Shown here piece by piece: positions 49,316 to 58,367 of a stretch of DNA of 64,000 bases (the first letter of the stretch is position 1; every line of letters starts with the position of its first letter). The stretch covers positions 1-64,000 of the forward strand of contig JBOGWS010000010.1 of the NCBI GenBank assembly GCA_050693895.1, read 5' to 3'. Source of the stretch: WHSV01 sp050693895. Its GTDB lineage: Bacteria; Actinomycetota; CADDZG01; WHSQ01. The position numbers were made by a program, and so were the translations under genes. Under the pieces are notes generated by a model. The model was not told the DNA's origin, ran no database searches, and was given only the letters and a program-made list of their open reading frames with translations.

Positions 49316-50923
49316 ATGAAGCCCGCCCTGCGCGTCGTCGTTATCTGCATTCTGCTCGCGTCGTCGTTCGTCAACGTCGTCGGTTTAAGCGCCGCGCAAA
49401 CCTCCGACCGGGTCACCATCGAGGACCCGATCATCTTGGAGTCGAAGGACGGAACGCCGATCGTGGCGACGTTGATGCTGCCGCCCGGCGCGTCGGCGAC
49501 TTCACCAGCACCCGTCGTCTTCCAGACCCACGGTTGGGGAGGGACGCGCGCGAAGTCGCCTTCGGAACTCTTGAGCGTCCTGCTCGAGCGCGGATACGCC
49601 GTGTTGACGTGGGACTCGAGGGGCTTCGGTGAGTCCGGGGGAGAGGCCAACATTGGAGCGCCCGGCTTCGAGGTAGCCGACGCTCGGATGCTCATCGACT
49701 ATGTCGCGAGGCGATCGGAGATCCTTCAGGACTCTCCAGGTGATCCGCAGATGGGATGGATCGGCGGGTCCAACGCTGCGGGCGTGCAGTTCAACACTGC
49801 CGCCGTCGACAAACGGGTCGACGCTCTCGTTCCTGAGATCTCGTGGGGCAACCTCGTGAGAGATCTCCTTCCCGGCGACGTGCTGAAGCAGACATGGGAC
49901 CTGATCCTCTACGGGGCGGGCGGAGCGACGGCGGCGACACTCGGGATCTGGTCGCCCGCGGGACCTCAGGCCGGGATCTTCGCCCAGGAGATTCACGAGG
50001 CGTTCGTCCAAGGCGCTGCGCTCGGGGAGTTGGACGACAGTCTCATCGAGTGGTTCTCGAAGCGCTCGACGACGGTCCGCTCCCATAGAGTCGACGCTCC
50101 AACTCTCATCATTCAAGGGAGCGTCGACACGCTGTTCCCGCTCAACGACGGATTCGAGAACTACCGTCACCTCCTGCGCGCGGGCACCCCCGTGAAGCTC
50201 ATTACCTACTGCGGCGGCCACACGCTCGGCTGTGAATATCCCGGCGGGACCAGCGGCGACCCGAAGAATGTCAGTGAGGCGCGTTCGCTACCCGATCAGC
50301 GCATTCTTGCGTGGCTCGATCGCCACGTTCGTAACAAGGGCGTCGGCACCGGAGCACCCGTGGAGTGGCAGGCGCAGGACGGCTACTACTACGAGTCCCC
50401 CTCATTTCCGCTTCCCATGACGAGGGGCCGGGCGACGAGGCCAACCACTGATGTGACGCTGACCGGGCCGGGTGCCACCGGTGGTGACGAGCTCGCCTCC
50501 GGCGGACCCGCCCCGCAGACAGAGATCGGCACGACCGCTCACCGAGCCACGATTCTTGGCAAGGCCAATCGACCGCGCGCGGTTCTCGGTAACCCGCGCA
50601 TCTCGATCGAGGGCAGCGTGCTGGGGGTGAAGGGCCATTCGTTCTTCGAGCTCATCGACGTTGCGCCCGACGGGACGCGCGTGACGCTGGACGATCAGAC
50701 GATGCCGCGCGCGCTTCCCCTCGGCGAATTCAAGAAGAGCTTCGACATGCACGGCGTAAGCTGGATGCTGCCGCGCGGGCATAAGCTCGAGCTCGAGATC
50801 ACAACCGGTTCTACGCAGTACTCGACTCCCCGGACCGGCCCCTACCAGGTGACGTTCGACGAAGCTGTGGTGAAGCTGCCGATGACGCGCTGGCCGGCGC
50901 ATCACTACCGAGTCGCACCCTAG
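49316..50923 (+). CDS. Exported X-Pro dipeptidyl-peptidase/CocE-type alpha/beta hydrolase
   Basis: A 535-residue secreted hydrolase. The Sec signal peptide (MKPALRVVVICILLAS) ends near SAAQ. The alpha/beta hydrolase core has Ser152 in WIGGSNAAG, Asp271 in QGSVDTLFPL and His302 in CGGHTLG as a likely triad. The C-terminal about 200 residues form the jelly-roll domain of the CocE/PepX family (SFFELIDVAPDGTRVTLDDQ). Members cleave acyl or X-Pro bonds; the specificity here is unknown. ATG 49316 follows GGGAGAG; a TTG codon immediately precedes it. Its 3' end overlaps the convergent ybaK-like gene by 4 bp. Confidence 0.87.
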   Translation: MKPALRVVVICILLASSFVNVVGLSAAQTSDRVTIEDPIILESKDGTPIVATLMLPPGASATSPAPVVFQTHGWGGTRAKSPSELLSVLLERGYAVLTWDSRGFGESGGEANIGAPGFEVADARMLIDYVARRSEILQDSPGDPQMGWIGGSNAAGVQFNTAAVDKRVDALVPEISWGNLVRDLLPGDVLKQTWDLILYGAGGATAATLGIWSPAGPQAGIFAQEIHEAFVQGAALGELDDSLIEWFSKRSTTVRSHRVDAPTLIIQGSVDTLFPLNDGFENYRHLLRAGTPVKLITYCGGHTLGCEYPGGTSGDPKNVSEARSLPDQRILAWLDRHVRNKGVGTGAPVEWQAQDGYYYESPSFPLPMTRGRATRPTTDVTLTGPGATGGDELASGGPAPQTEIGTTAHRATILGKANRPRAVLGNPRISIEGSVLGVKGHSFFELIDVAPDGTRVTLDDQTMPRALPLGEFKKSFDMHGVSWMLPRGHKLELEITTGSTQYSTPRTGPYQVTFDEAVVKLPMTRWPAHHYRVAP

Positions 50924-51420
50924 GAGTCACGCGCACTCAGGTCGACAACGGGCGCGGCGGTTGCTTCCTGGAGCTCTCTGGGATCAACGGGGAAGACCGT
51001 GTCGGGCCGGCCGGCGGCAGCCCAGACCTCGTCGTAGGCGAGGAGGTCGGCGTCCATGAACACCGGAATCTCGGTAGCGTGCCCGAAGGGGGGAGTGGCG
51101 CCGATCGAGAATCCCGATGCGGCCCGGGCGACCTGGGCATCGGCTTTGTCGAGCGAATCGACGCCGGCGGCCGCCGCGGCCCTGGCGAGGTCGACTCGGT
51201 TGGCCCCCGACACGAGCAGCAGGATCGGGCGTTTGTCGGCCTCGAAGACGAGCGACTTCACGATCTGGCCGACCTCACAGCCCACGTGTCGGGCAGCGTC
51301 GGCGGCGGTGCGTGTCTCCTCGTCGAAGGTCACCGGCCGGACGTCGATGCCGAGGGCGCGGCCGGCCGCGATGACGTTCTCGCCCTTGGGATCTGCAAAC
51401 TGCTCTCTCGCCTCGCTCAT
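50920..51420 (-). CDS. YbaK/EbsC-family aminoacyl-tRNA deacylase
   Basis: A 166-residue single-domain protein of the YbaK/ProX type. Conserved features are the ARHVGCEVGQIVKSLVFEAD segment with its catalytic-pocket Lys, LLLVSGANRVDLARAA, SIGATPPFGH and the final PVDPRELQEAT. These proteins hydrolyse mischarged Cys-tRNA(Pro) or similar tRNAs. It overlaps the upstream-strand hydrolase at its 3' end, and a GC-rich hairpin lies 34 bp before the start. Confidence 0.92.
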   Translation of the reverse strand: MSEAREQFADPKGENVIAAGRALGIDVRPVTFDEETRTAADAARHVGCEVGQIVKSLVFEADKRPILLLVSGANRVDLARAAAAAGVDSLDKADAQVARAASGFSIGATPPFGHATEIPVFMDADLLAYDEVWAAAGRPDTVFPVDPRELQEATAAPVVDLSARDS

Positions 51421-51761
51421 GGAGCAAAGATAGAACACGAATTTCACCGAACGCGAGAACGACCCCCCGAGCCTGGAGGGGGGCCGTTTCTCGTGATGTG
51501 GCTCGGGATGGTCGCGGGTCCACGCCGAGCGAAGAACCATCTTTTCTCTGCCCGATTCCTACCCCCGGCCGGTGCGTCAAAACTGACACTTCGTAACAAT
51601 TTTCGCGAACCAGGCAAAGCAAGCAAGAACGAGGGAGGGGCTCTCCGACCTGCGTCGACGCGCAGGTATTCGGGGGCTTCGAGGGTTCGATGGAATCCGT
51701 TATAGGTTCGGCGCCTCGCCCGGGACGCCGGCTCGTCAAGCAATGCAAGGAGAAGCGCCGC
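51421..51761. other. Divergent intergenic region with hairpins
   Basis: No coding frame of merit is seen in these 341 bp. They include a GC-rich hairpin at 51454-51493, an AT-richer stretch at about 51580-51612 that is the likeliest promoter zone for the SDR gene, and a small hairpin (ACCTGCG with CGCAGGT) at 51648-51667 in the presumed SDR leader. Confidence 0.45.
51454..51493. terminator. Strong GC hairpin of terminator type in a divergent gap
   Basis: CGAGAACGACCCCCC pairs with GGGGGGCCGTTTCTCG around a short loop. The sequence style matches the true terminator at 13325-13359, but no T-run follows and both flanking genes are transcribed away from it, so it could be an attenuator or belong to an unseen transcript. 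Confidence 0.45.
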
Positions 51762-52595
51762 ATGCAGTTGTCAGGCAGCGTCTGCGTCGTAACCGGAGCG
51801 TCGAGCGGCATCGGCCGGCGCACCGCCCTCGACCTAGCCCGCAAAGGTGCGCGCGTATGCGTCGTCGCCCGGCGGCACGAGTTGCTCGATGAGGTCCTGG
51901 CCGATCTCGGAGGCTCCGATGGGGGACACACCCTGTTCGTATGCGACGTCTCCGACCGCGCGCAGGTGAGCAAACTGGCCGAACACGTTTCTGCCACATA
52001 CGCGCGCTGTGACGTCCTCGTCAATAACGCCGGCTACTCAGACGACGGGACGTTCGACGGCCCGGACGACATCGAAAGACTGGAACGGGTCATGGCCGTC
52101 AACTTCTACGGCATCGTCTACTGCACGGGCGAACTACTCCCGCTGATCGTTCGGTCCGCACCGTCGAGCATCGTCAACGTCTCGTCCGTTGCGGGTCGGC
52201 TAGCGCTCGGAGGAAACGCTTCGTACAGTGCGAGCAAGTTCGCCGTAAACGGATTCTCCGAGTCACTCCACATCGATCTCGCAGGCCGGGATGTGTGCGT
52301 GAGCTTGATCGAACCAGGGTTCATTCCCACAGAGGGGTTTCCTCACGACGACTTACAGAAGGACTCCCTGATGCAACATACTCTCGGCACGGTCGAGGAC
52401 GTCTCGACCGCCATCATCGACGCCATCGAGAACCGCAAGATGGAGCGCTTCGTACCGCGCTGGTATCACCTGTTGCAACTGCCGCGCGTCCTGCTTCCTC
52501 CGCTACACCGATGGGCATCCCTGAAGTTGAACGAAGTGCGGTCCCGGCGCAAGTCTGAGGGGACAGACGCACGCACCGAGGGAAGGGCCTCATGA
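51762..52595 (+). CDS. Short-chain dehydrogenase/reductase
   Basis: A 277-residue SDR. The N-terminal cofactor motif TGASSGIGRRTA, NNAGYS, the catalytic Ser in VNVSSVAG and the YSASK pair (Tyr and Lys) are all present. The C-terminal part has basic and amphipathic stretches (PPLHRWASLKLNEVRSRRK) that may touch membranes, as in lipid or sterol SDRs. AAGGAGA precedes the ATG at 51762. Its stop overlaps the start of the next epimerase gene as ATGA, so they are coupled. The substrate is unknown. Confidence 0.93.
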   Translation: MQLSGSVCVVTGASSGIGRRTALDLARKGARVCVVARRHELLDEVLADLGGSDGGHTLFVCDVSDRAQVSKLAEHVSATYARCDVLVNNAGYSDDGTFDGPDDIERLERVMAVNFYGIVYCTGELLPLIVRSAPSSIVNVSSVAGRLALGGNASYSASKFAVNGFSESLHIDLAGRDVCVSLIEPGFIPTEGFPHDDLQKDSLMQHTLGTVEDVSTAIIDAIENRKMERFVPRWYHLLQLPRVLLPPLHRWASLKLNEVRSRRKSEGTDARTEGRAS

Positions 52596-53560
52596 AGCTT
52601 TTCGTAACGGGGGCGACAGGGTTCATCGGAACCCACGTCGTCGAGCGATTGCGCGCCGGGGGCGACGTGGTGGCGCTCGTGCGATCGCCCGACAGAGCCG
52701 GGGCCCTGAAGAGGCTCGGATGCGAGCTCGTGCAGGGACGGCTGACGGACGAGGACGTTATACGCGCCGGAGTCTCCGACTGCGATGGGATCGTCCATAT
52801 CGCCGCGGACTACAGACTCGGAGTCACGGATGACGAGTGCAGGGACATGCATCGGAGCAACGTTTTAGGCACCAAGTTGCTGTTTGAGGCGGGTTTGGAG
52901 GCGGGCGTCGATCGAATTCTGTACGTGTCGACCATCAACTACTTCGGCAACACCTTCGGGCGCGTCCTGAAGGAAGGCGACGAGCGGCCGTCCATGGACT
53001 TTCTTTCGTGCTACGACGAGACGAAGTACCGGGCCCACGAACTCGCACTCGAGTACATCGAGCGCGGTGCCCCCATCGTCATCGCGCAGCCCGGTTCGGT
53101 GTACGGGCCCAAGGACCACTCGCAGGTTGGACTCATGATCTCCGACGCACGGCGGGGCCGCGCGAAGGTGATGATGTTCCCCGAGCTCGGGATCAACATG
53201 GTCTACGTGGAGGACGTCGCCGACGGCATCATCCTCGCATTCGACAAGGGGAAGGTGGGCGAGACGTACATCCTCGGAGGGCACATCGGCACGATGGGGG
53301 AGCTCGTGCGGCGCGTGGCCGAGCTGTCAGGTCACAGACCGCCGAAGCTGTCGCTGCCGACGTCGCTGATTCGAGCGTCGCTACCCTTCGGCCCGGTCAT
53401 CGCGAAGGTTATGGGGCTTCCCCCCAACCTGCGCGAGCTGGTAAAGGCATCGGACGGTGTCACCTACTGGGCGACCGACGACAAGGCGCGTCGCGAGCTC
53501 GGTTACTCGCCGCGCAGCCTCGATGACGGACTACGTCAGATGCTCAGCGAGTCCAACTGA
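52592..53560 (+). CDS. NAD-dependent epimerase/dehydratase (extended SDR)
   Basis: A 322-residue extended SDR: cofactor motif TGATGFIGTHVVERL, the YDETKYRAHELA catalytic pair (Tyr, Lys), the variable substrate region QPGSVYGPKDHSQVG, and YVEDVADGIILAF. This is the dihydroflavonol reductase/epimerase class of sugar-nucleotide, sterol or terpene modifiers. It is translationally coupled to the SDR before it (4-bp overlap); two oxidoreductases together suggest one lipid or isoprenoid pathway, but no substrate can be named. The 3' end overlaps the convergent phosphoesterase gene by 17 bp. Confidence 0.93.
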   Translation: MKLFVTGATGFIGTHVVERLRAGGDVVALVRSPDRAGALKRLGCELVQGRLTDEDVIRAGVSDCDGIVHIAADYRLGVTDDECRDMHRSNVLGTKLLFEAGLEAGVDRILYVSTINYFGNTFGRVLKEGDERPSMDFLSCYDETKYRAHELALEYIERGAPIVIAQPGSVYGPKDHSQVGLMISDARRGRAKVMMFPELGINMVYVEDVADGIILAFDKGKVGETYILGGHIGTMGELVRRVAELSGHRPPKLSLPTSLIRASLPFGPVIAKVMGLPPNLRELVKASDGVTYWATDDKARRELGYSPRSLDDGLRQMLSESN

Positions 53561-54860
53561 AGGCTCGATCGGACTCGGCCCCGCGCGCGTAGTTGCGGTG
53601 GATCTGTCCGGAGACCGGATAAGCCTCGCGCAGGAGATCCTCGTTGGAGATCTGGTGGAAGTGATAGGCGTAGCCGTTGGCCGTGACATCCACAAGTCCA
53701 TAGCCGAACGGGTAGTCGCGCGGGATCCCAACTTCGGTCACGGGAACTATGCCGAAGCGTCCCGACAGCTTGTTGCGGTGAGTGTGACCCGCAAAGACCC
53801 CGAATACATTGCCCGAGTCGCAGACGGCGTGCAGCCTGCCGGAGTCCGCGTCGCGCAGACCGAAGACGATTGGCGGAAAGCTCGTGAATGGCTGGGTCGG
53901 GTGATGAAGGAAAACGAAGGCCGGAGGGGAGCCCGGCGCCGCGACCTCGGCGAGGATCTCGTGCTGCGGTGTCGTGAGGGCGCCGCGCACTATGGCTCCG
54001 CCGTTTCCGTCCATGAACTGTCCGGACACCAGGTTGTAGGGGGCGAACGGGGAGGCGACCTCCTCGGCCGAATCGAGTAGCACGAATCTGTGACCTTCGT
54101 GCTCGGTCATGTGCCCATCGGGCGATCTGTTGAAGTGCTCGGTGAAGTACTCCCGTCCCGCCAGACGCTCCTCTTCGGTCGAGTACATGTCGTGGTTGCC
54201 CGTGATCACCTCCCAGGGCATGGCCAGTTCATTCATGATCTTCGCCGCCTGTGCGAACTCGTCGCGCTTGCCGTGATCCGCGAGGTCGCCCAACTGGATC
54301 GTGAGGTCGGCCCCCGAGTCGTTGATGTCGGCGATCGCCGCTCGGGCCATCGCCTCACCCGATGGAGACCCGATATGAATGTCCCCGAGGATGGCGAAGC
54401 GGAACGCGACGTCGCCGGGAGGCTCCACCGGAGGCGTAGGGACTGCCTCGTAAGGCGGCGCCGCCGGCATCTCGGGGGCGCTCAGGATTTGTTTGTCGCT
54501 CTCGTGCAGCTCCTTGAGCCGGTCCGCGCCCTCGGACAGGAGGTCGCCGGCATGGGCGTCGACCCAGTCGGCGAGCCGGGTCACGAACCAGTCGGCGAGC
54601 GGCGTGGCGCCGGGGTCGTCGCCGACCAGGCTCGTTATCCACTCGGCGTGTCCCTCGGCTATCGGAGGGTCGGTTCGGCGGCCTCGCTCGCTCAGCTCTC
54701 GTTCGAAGATGGCCGCGGCGTCAAGGGCGGTGTGTGACGAGGCCTCGAAGCGCCGGTCGGCCGCCGCCCAGCGCCGGTAGACGAGGGAGCGGGCGGTCTC
54801 GACGGCCCACGCGCTCCGCATCAGGTCGGTGACGACGTCCTGCCTCGGGTCGCGGCTCAT
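53544..54860 (-). CDS. Calcineurin-like metallophosphoesterase
   Basis: A 438-residue protein. The first 150 residues are helical and of unknown role. The phosphoesterase core follows, with metal motifs FAILGDIHIG, QLGDLADHG, VITGNHDMYS, FLHHPTQPF and VFAGHTHRN. No signal peptide is present, so it is cytoplasmic. Substrates of the class include phosphoproteins, cyclic nucleotides and nucleotides. The ATG at 54860 (or TTG one codon earlier) lacks any ribosome-binding site, so a leaderless message is possible. Upstream is a 31-bp tandem repeat. Confidence 0.88.
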   Translation of the reverse strand: MSRDPRQDVVTDLMRSAWAVETARSLVYRRWAAADRRFEASSHTALDAAAIFERELSERGRRTDPPIAEGHAEWITSLVGDDPGATPLADWFVTRLADWVDAHAGDLLSEGADRLKELHESDKQILSAPEMPAAPPYEAVPTPPVEPPGDVAFRFAILGDIHIGSPSGEAMARAAIADINDSGADLTIQLGDLADHGKRDEFAQAAKIMNELAMPWEVITGNHDMYSTEEERLAGREYFTEHFNRSPDGHMTEHEGHRFVLLDSAEEVASPFAPYNLVSGQFMDGNGGAIVRGALTTPQHEILAEVAAPGSPPAFVFLHHPTQPFTSFPPIVFGLRDADSGRLHAVCDSGNVFGVFAGHTHRNKLSGRFGIVPVTEVGIPRDYPFGYGLVDVTANGYAYHFHQISNEDLLREAYPVSGQIHRNYARGAESDRAFSWTR

Positions 54861-54892
54861 CAATAGAAAATAAGGGGGCCGAGGCGATACGT

Positions 54893-54954
54893 CTTTCCCG
54901 CGGTCCCGCCGAGCCGGCCCCGCCTTTCCCGCGGTCCCGCCGAGCCGGCCCCGC
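54893..54954. repeat. Exact 31-bp tandem duplication in a divergent promoter gap
   Basis: Two perfect, directly abutting 31-bp copies, each beginning CTTTCCCGCGGTCCCGCC, fill half of the 116-bp gap between the phosphoesterase and the deaminase start codons. Being exact, the duplication is probably recent and could vary between strains. Confidence 0.9.
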
Positions 54955-54976
54955 GCGGTCGCCTACAATCTCGTGC

Positions 54977-55438
54977 GTGTCCACCATAGGCGGAGCCACC
55001 CAGCGAACCGACTGGGATCGATACTTTCTCAACCTCGCGAGAGAGACGGCGACCAGGTCTAATTGTGTGAGGCGCCAACACGGCTCGGTGATCGTCAAGA
55101 ATCGGCGCATCCGCTCGACCGGGTACAACGGCCCACCCTCCGGACATCCCCACTGTAGTGACGGGGCCTGCCCCCGCGCCCGGGGTGAGACGCCCAGCGG
55201 CTGGAATCATGACGACTGCATCGCGATCCATGCCGAGGCCAACGCCATCCTCTACTCTTCCCCGGAGGAGCGCGAGGGGGCGACGATCTACATCACCGGC
55301 GTCCCGTGCTTCGGGTGCGCGAAGCTGATCGCCAACTCGGGCATCGAGGAAGTCGTCGCCGAGGGCGAGACGTACAGCGACTGGGACAAGGTCTACAACT
55401 TCCTGCTCAACTCCCAGGTGCGCGTCCGACTGCTCTAG
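54977..55438 (+). CDS. dCMP/cytidine-type deaminase (CDA fold)
   Basis: A 153-residue zinc deaminase. It has the catalytic HAE in IHAEANAIL and the zinc cysteines in VPCFGCAKL, plus an inserted CSDGACPRARG segment, all typical of deoxycytidylate deaminases and ComE-type proteins. It would make dUMP from dCMP or deaminate a related nucleotide. The start is a GTG at 54977. The last four bases overlap the convergent methyltransferase gene. Confidence 0.9.
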   Translation: MSTIGGATQRTDWDRYFLNLARETATRSNCVRRQHGSVIVKNRRIRSTGYNGPPSGHPHCSDGACPRARGETPSGWNHDDCIAIHAEANAILYSSPEEREGATIYITGVPCFGCAKLIANSGIEEVVAEGETYSDWDKVYNFLLNSQVRVRLL

Positions 55439-56091
55439 CCGGTGACTGGTTTCAGGGCCTCGATAAGAGTTGCGAAGCGCTGGCTTCTGACCGAGCGCAA
55501 CGCCAGGCCGGCCCCCGTCAGCGCAACCACCAACTCCCGCCGTGACTTGAGGACCGTGGGCAGCTTGCGTCCCACGCTGGGAGGCAGCGCGGCTGCCACG
55601 GGCATCGTGATCACCGAGGCGTAAAGGGATGCGCCGGGGGCGAGCACGCGAGCCAGCTCGGCAACAGATTCCTCAAGCCCCGGGATCACCTGGAGCCCGT
55701 TGGTGCAGAGGATCGCGCCGAAGCAGTTGTCTGAGAAAGGCAATCTGTGCGCGTCTGCCTGGACGGCTACGAGATTGTCGACACCGGCCTCGGCTCCCGC
55801 TCGCTTCGCTCGCTGCACCATGCCTGCGGCGATGTCTGCGCCCACGACGAGCCCATCATGTGCGGCCGCGGCCGTGACGGTGAAGAACGCGGTGCCGACC
55901 GGCATATCGAGGAGCGGCCGCGTGCCGGCGCCTGCAACGGCCCGGCGGCCTTGTTCGAGGGCGAGGTCGTTGAGATCACCGCCGAGGAGTGGAAAGGCGC
56001 GCTGCACGACCACTGGTTCGTAGACGCGGTCGGCGGACCACGAGTAGAGGTTGGCGATGGTCCGCTTGATGACCTCGCGGCCGCGGTTCAC
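55435..56091 (-). CDS. SAM-dependent methyltransferase, operon with ligase D
   Basis: A 218-residue class I methyltransferase: PLLDMPVGTAFFTVTAA as motif I (less Gly-rich than usual), VVGADIAAGMVQRAK as motif II, and CFGAILCTNGLQVIPG as the downstream motif. Methylation target is unknown; UbiE-like and other small-molecule enzymes look similar. The GTG start at 56091 overlaps the ligase stop as GTGA, so it is translated with the ligase. Confidence 0.85.
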   Translation of the reverse strand: MNRGREVIKRTIANLYSWSADRVYEPVVVQRAFPLLGGDLNDLALEQGRRAVAGAGTRPLLDMPVGTAFFTVTAAAAHDGLVVGADIAAGMVQRAKRAGAEAGVDNLVAVQADAHRLPFSDNCFGAILCTNGLQVIPGLEESVAELARVLAPGASLYASVITMPVAAALPPSVGRKLPTVLKSRRELVVALTGAGLALRSVRSQRFATLIEALKPVTG

Positions 56092-57599
56092 CGGGGGTCG
56101 AGACCGGCGGCCTCGATGAGCGCCTCGAGCGTGCACTCCTCGGGGTCCTTGTCCGTCCGCAGTCCTTTGAACGACGGTGCCCGCAGACGGAGGCCGCTGG
56201 TGAGCTCCCGGAACTCGACTATCGCAACCTGTCGTGGCTCGCACCAGCGCGCATTGCGAAGTGCTTTGCCAAAGCGACTAGGAGGAAGTCCCGTGGGATC
56301 TTCGACGAAAGGACAACTGTCGCTCTCGAGCTCCTTCAGCTTGGGCTGCAGCTCCCTGAGCGTCCTGTCGGTGAAGCCCGTGCCGACCGCACCGATGAAG
56401 CGAAGGCCCTCGTCGTCGAACACGCCGGCCAGGAGCGCGCCAAACGACGACGTTCTGGCGCCCTCGCCCGGCGACCAGCCGCCGATGACGATGTCGGCGT
56501 CGTAGGTGAGCTTGATCTTCAGCCATTCGCGCGTGCGCTTGCCGACCCGGTAGGGAGAGCCGAGCTTCTTGGCGACGATTCCCTCTAGGTTCTGGGCCTT
56601 GGCGGCCTCCGACAGGGCCGTGCCCTCCCCGACAACCGCCTGCGAGATCTGAATCCGTCCGTTCGGTACGACGATCTCCTCGAGCAGCTCCCGGCGACGG
56701 TCGACCGGTTCGTCCACCAGTCGCCGACCGTCCATGTAAAGGACGTCGAAAACGATGAACGACACGGGAATCGACTTCATCGCTTGCGCTACCTGTGCTT
56801 GGTTCTGGAGGTTGATCCGACTCTGGAGTTTCTCGAAGCTCGGGCGCCCCCTGTGGAACGCGACGACCTCGCCGTCGATGATCGCATCGAGAGCGACCAG
56901 TTGTTCGTGGAGCCTGTGCAACTCGGGATAGGACGCGGTCATGTTCTTCTGGTTGCGTGAAACGAGCATGGTCTCGCGCTCGCACACCGCAAGGGCGCGC
57001 ACTCCGTCCCACTTGGGTTCGAACATCCAACTCTCGTCGTCGAAAGGCTCGCGCTCGAGTGTCGCCATCATCGGCTTGAGCTCGGGTGGGCTCTCCGGGG
57101 ATGGACGGTAGCTCTTCCGGAAGAAAACGAGCCACTCGTCTTTGGCCGACATCTTCTCGGGGAGGATCATGTGCCACTCCCCGTCGAAGCGCTCGCCCTT
57201 GAGCCTGAAGGTCAGCTTCCCCGGCTCCTGCTCGAGCACCTCGTAGGTCCCCGAATCGAAGATGCGAACCTCGCCGGCGCCGTAATTGCCCGCGGGGATG
57301 GTCCCGGAGAACTGCCCGTAGTCGAAGGGGTGATCCTCGACGTGCACTGCGAGATGCGGCTTTCCTTTCGTGAGCGGGAGGTTCTTCGGCACCGCCCACG
57401 AGGCGAGCACCTGCGTGTCGCCGTTGAACATCTCGAGCCTGAGATCGAAGTGCAGCCTGGTGGCGTGGTGTTGATGGATCATGAAGGAGTCGCCGGGGCG
57501 AGCGGTCGTGACGTCGACGTTGCCCGAGAAGGTCGCCGCCGGTTCCGGAGTCTCGTCGAAACGCCTCTTGTCGGTGTAGTCGCGCGTCTTCTCAGCCAC
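56088..57599 (-). CDS. LigD-type ATP-dependent DNA ligase with 3'-phosphoesterase domain
   Basis: A 503-residue fusion. The N-terminal part (about 25-165) is the LigD 3'-phosphoesterase, with HQHHATRLHFDLRLE and VEDHPFDYGQFSGTIPAG. The ligase domain follows, with the AMP-attaching Lys near 195 in EPKWDGVRAL, IDGEVVAFH, FVIFD-like VSFIVFDVLYMDG and LEGIVAKKLGSPY, then an OB domain. The LigD polymerase domain is a separate gene 1.4 kb away on the same strand, so the three activities of mycobacterial LigD are split. A GTG start (57599) overlaps the DUF72 gene by 8 bp. It likely seals breaks in end joining; no Ku gene is in the window. Confidence 0.95.
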   Translation of the reverse strand: MAEKTRDYTDKRRFDETPEPAATFSGNVDVTTARPGDSFMIHQHHATRLHFDLRLEMFNGDTQVLASWAVPKNLPLTKGKPHLAVHVEDHPFDYGQFSGTIPAGNYGAGEVRIFDSGTYEVLEQEPGKLTFRLKGERFDGEWHMILPEKMSAKDEWLVFFRKSYRPSPESPPELKPMMATLEREPFDDESWMFEPKWDGVRALAVCERETMLVSRNQKNMTASYPELHRLHEQLVALDAIIDGEVVAFHRGRPSFEKLQSRINLQNQAQVAQAMKSIPVSFIVFDVLYMDGRRLVDEPVDRRRELLEEIVVPNGRIQISQAVVGEGTALSEAAKAQNLEGIVAKKLGSPYRVGKRTREWLKIKLTYDADIVIGGWSPGEGARTSSFGALLAGVFDDEGLRFIGAVGTGFTDRTLRELQPKLKELESDSCPFVEDPTGLPPSRFGKALRNARWCEPRQVAIVEFRELTSGLRLRAPSFKGLRTDKDPEECTLEALIEAAGLDPR

Positions 57600-58329
57600 C
57601 GGTGGTCACCTGCTGCGCCATCCACTGCGCGAGACCGACGCCACCGTATTCGTCACCCGTTGGGATTCCCTCGTGCTTGGCGAACGCGAACACGTCGCGC
57701 TCGGTCGACTCGCGCTTCAGGAGATCGAGCCAACCGGCCCGCGCCTCGGGGGAATAGCGCTCGGTCCTCAGTCGAACGTACGCAAGGGGGCCGGGAGGCA
57801 GCGACTCGGGCACCTCGCCGTTCGTGTTCGAGATGCAGACCGTGCCTCCGGCCTCCGCGATCATCTTGGGGACGACGTCGTCTTCCCAGGACTCGTGACG
57901 GAACTCGAACGCGACGCGCAGGCCCTCGGGGAGCGCTGCGAGGAGCGCGTTCAGCGCATCGTCGTCTCTGGTTCGGTACGGCGGAAACTGGAACAGCGCG
58001 GCACCAAGCCGGGGGCCGAGTTGCCTCACCGATGCGAGCCACGCATCGAAGAACGAACGCCGGTGCTCGGCTTCGAGAGTGATCGTCTTCGAATGCGTCA
58101 GCCTGCGGTGCGCCTTGGTCGTGAACCGGAATGACTCCGGGGTGTTTGCCGACCACCTCTCGAACGTCGCCGGCGACTGGAGCTTGTAAAAGGTCGCGTT
58201 GATCTCGCAAGCGCTGAGGGCCGAGCAGTAGTGCTCGAGCCATCGCCTCTGTGGGATGTCGGCCGGATAGAACTCCGGCTTCCACTCCCGATAGGCCCAG
58301 CCCGAGGTGCCGAGATAGAGGTTTCCCAT
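57592..58329 (-). CDS. DUF72-family TIM-barrel protein
   Basis: A 245-residue protein with the DUF72 opening GTSGWAYREWKPEFYP, the Asn/Thr pair in EINATFYKLQSP and FEFRHESWED. Its fold is a TIM barrel; the biochemical role is unknown, though partners in repair and tRNA or metal pathways have been suggested. It overlaps the ligase gene by 8 bp and so is part of this repair-like operon. The ATG at 58329 begins right at the conserved strand. Confidence 0.92.
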   Translation of the reverse strand: MGNLYLGTSGWAYREWKPEFYPADIPQRRWLEHYCSALSACEINATFYKLQSPATFERWSANTPESFRFTTKAHRRLTHSKTITLEAEHRRSFFDAWLASVRQLGPRLGAALFQFPPYRTRDDDALNALLAALPEGLRVAFEFRHESWEDDVVPKMIAEAGGTVCISNTNGEVPESLPPGPLAYVRLRTERYSPEARAGWLDLLKRESTERDVFAFAKHEGIPTGDEYGGVGLAQWMAQQVTTGG

Positions 58330-58367
58330 GGGCCAAGCGTACCGACTCATCGGCCGTTAGGAGCGTG

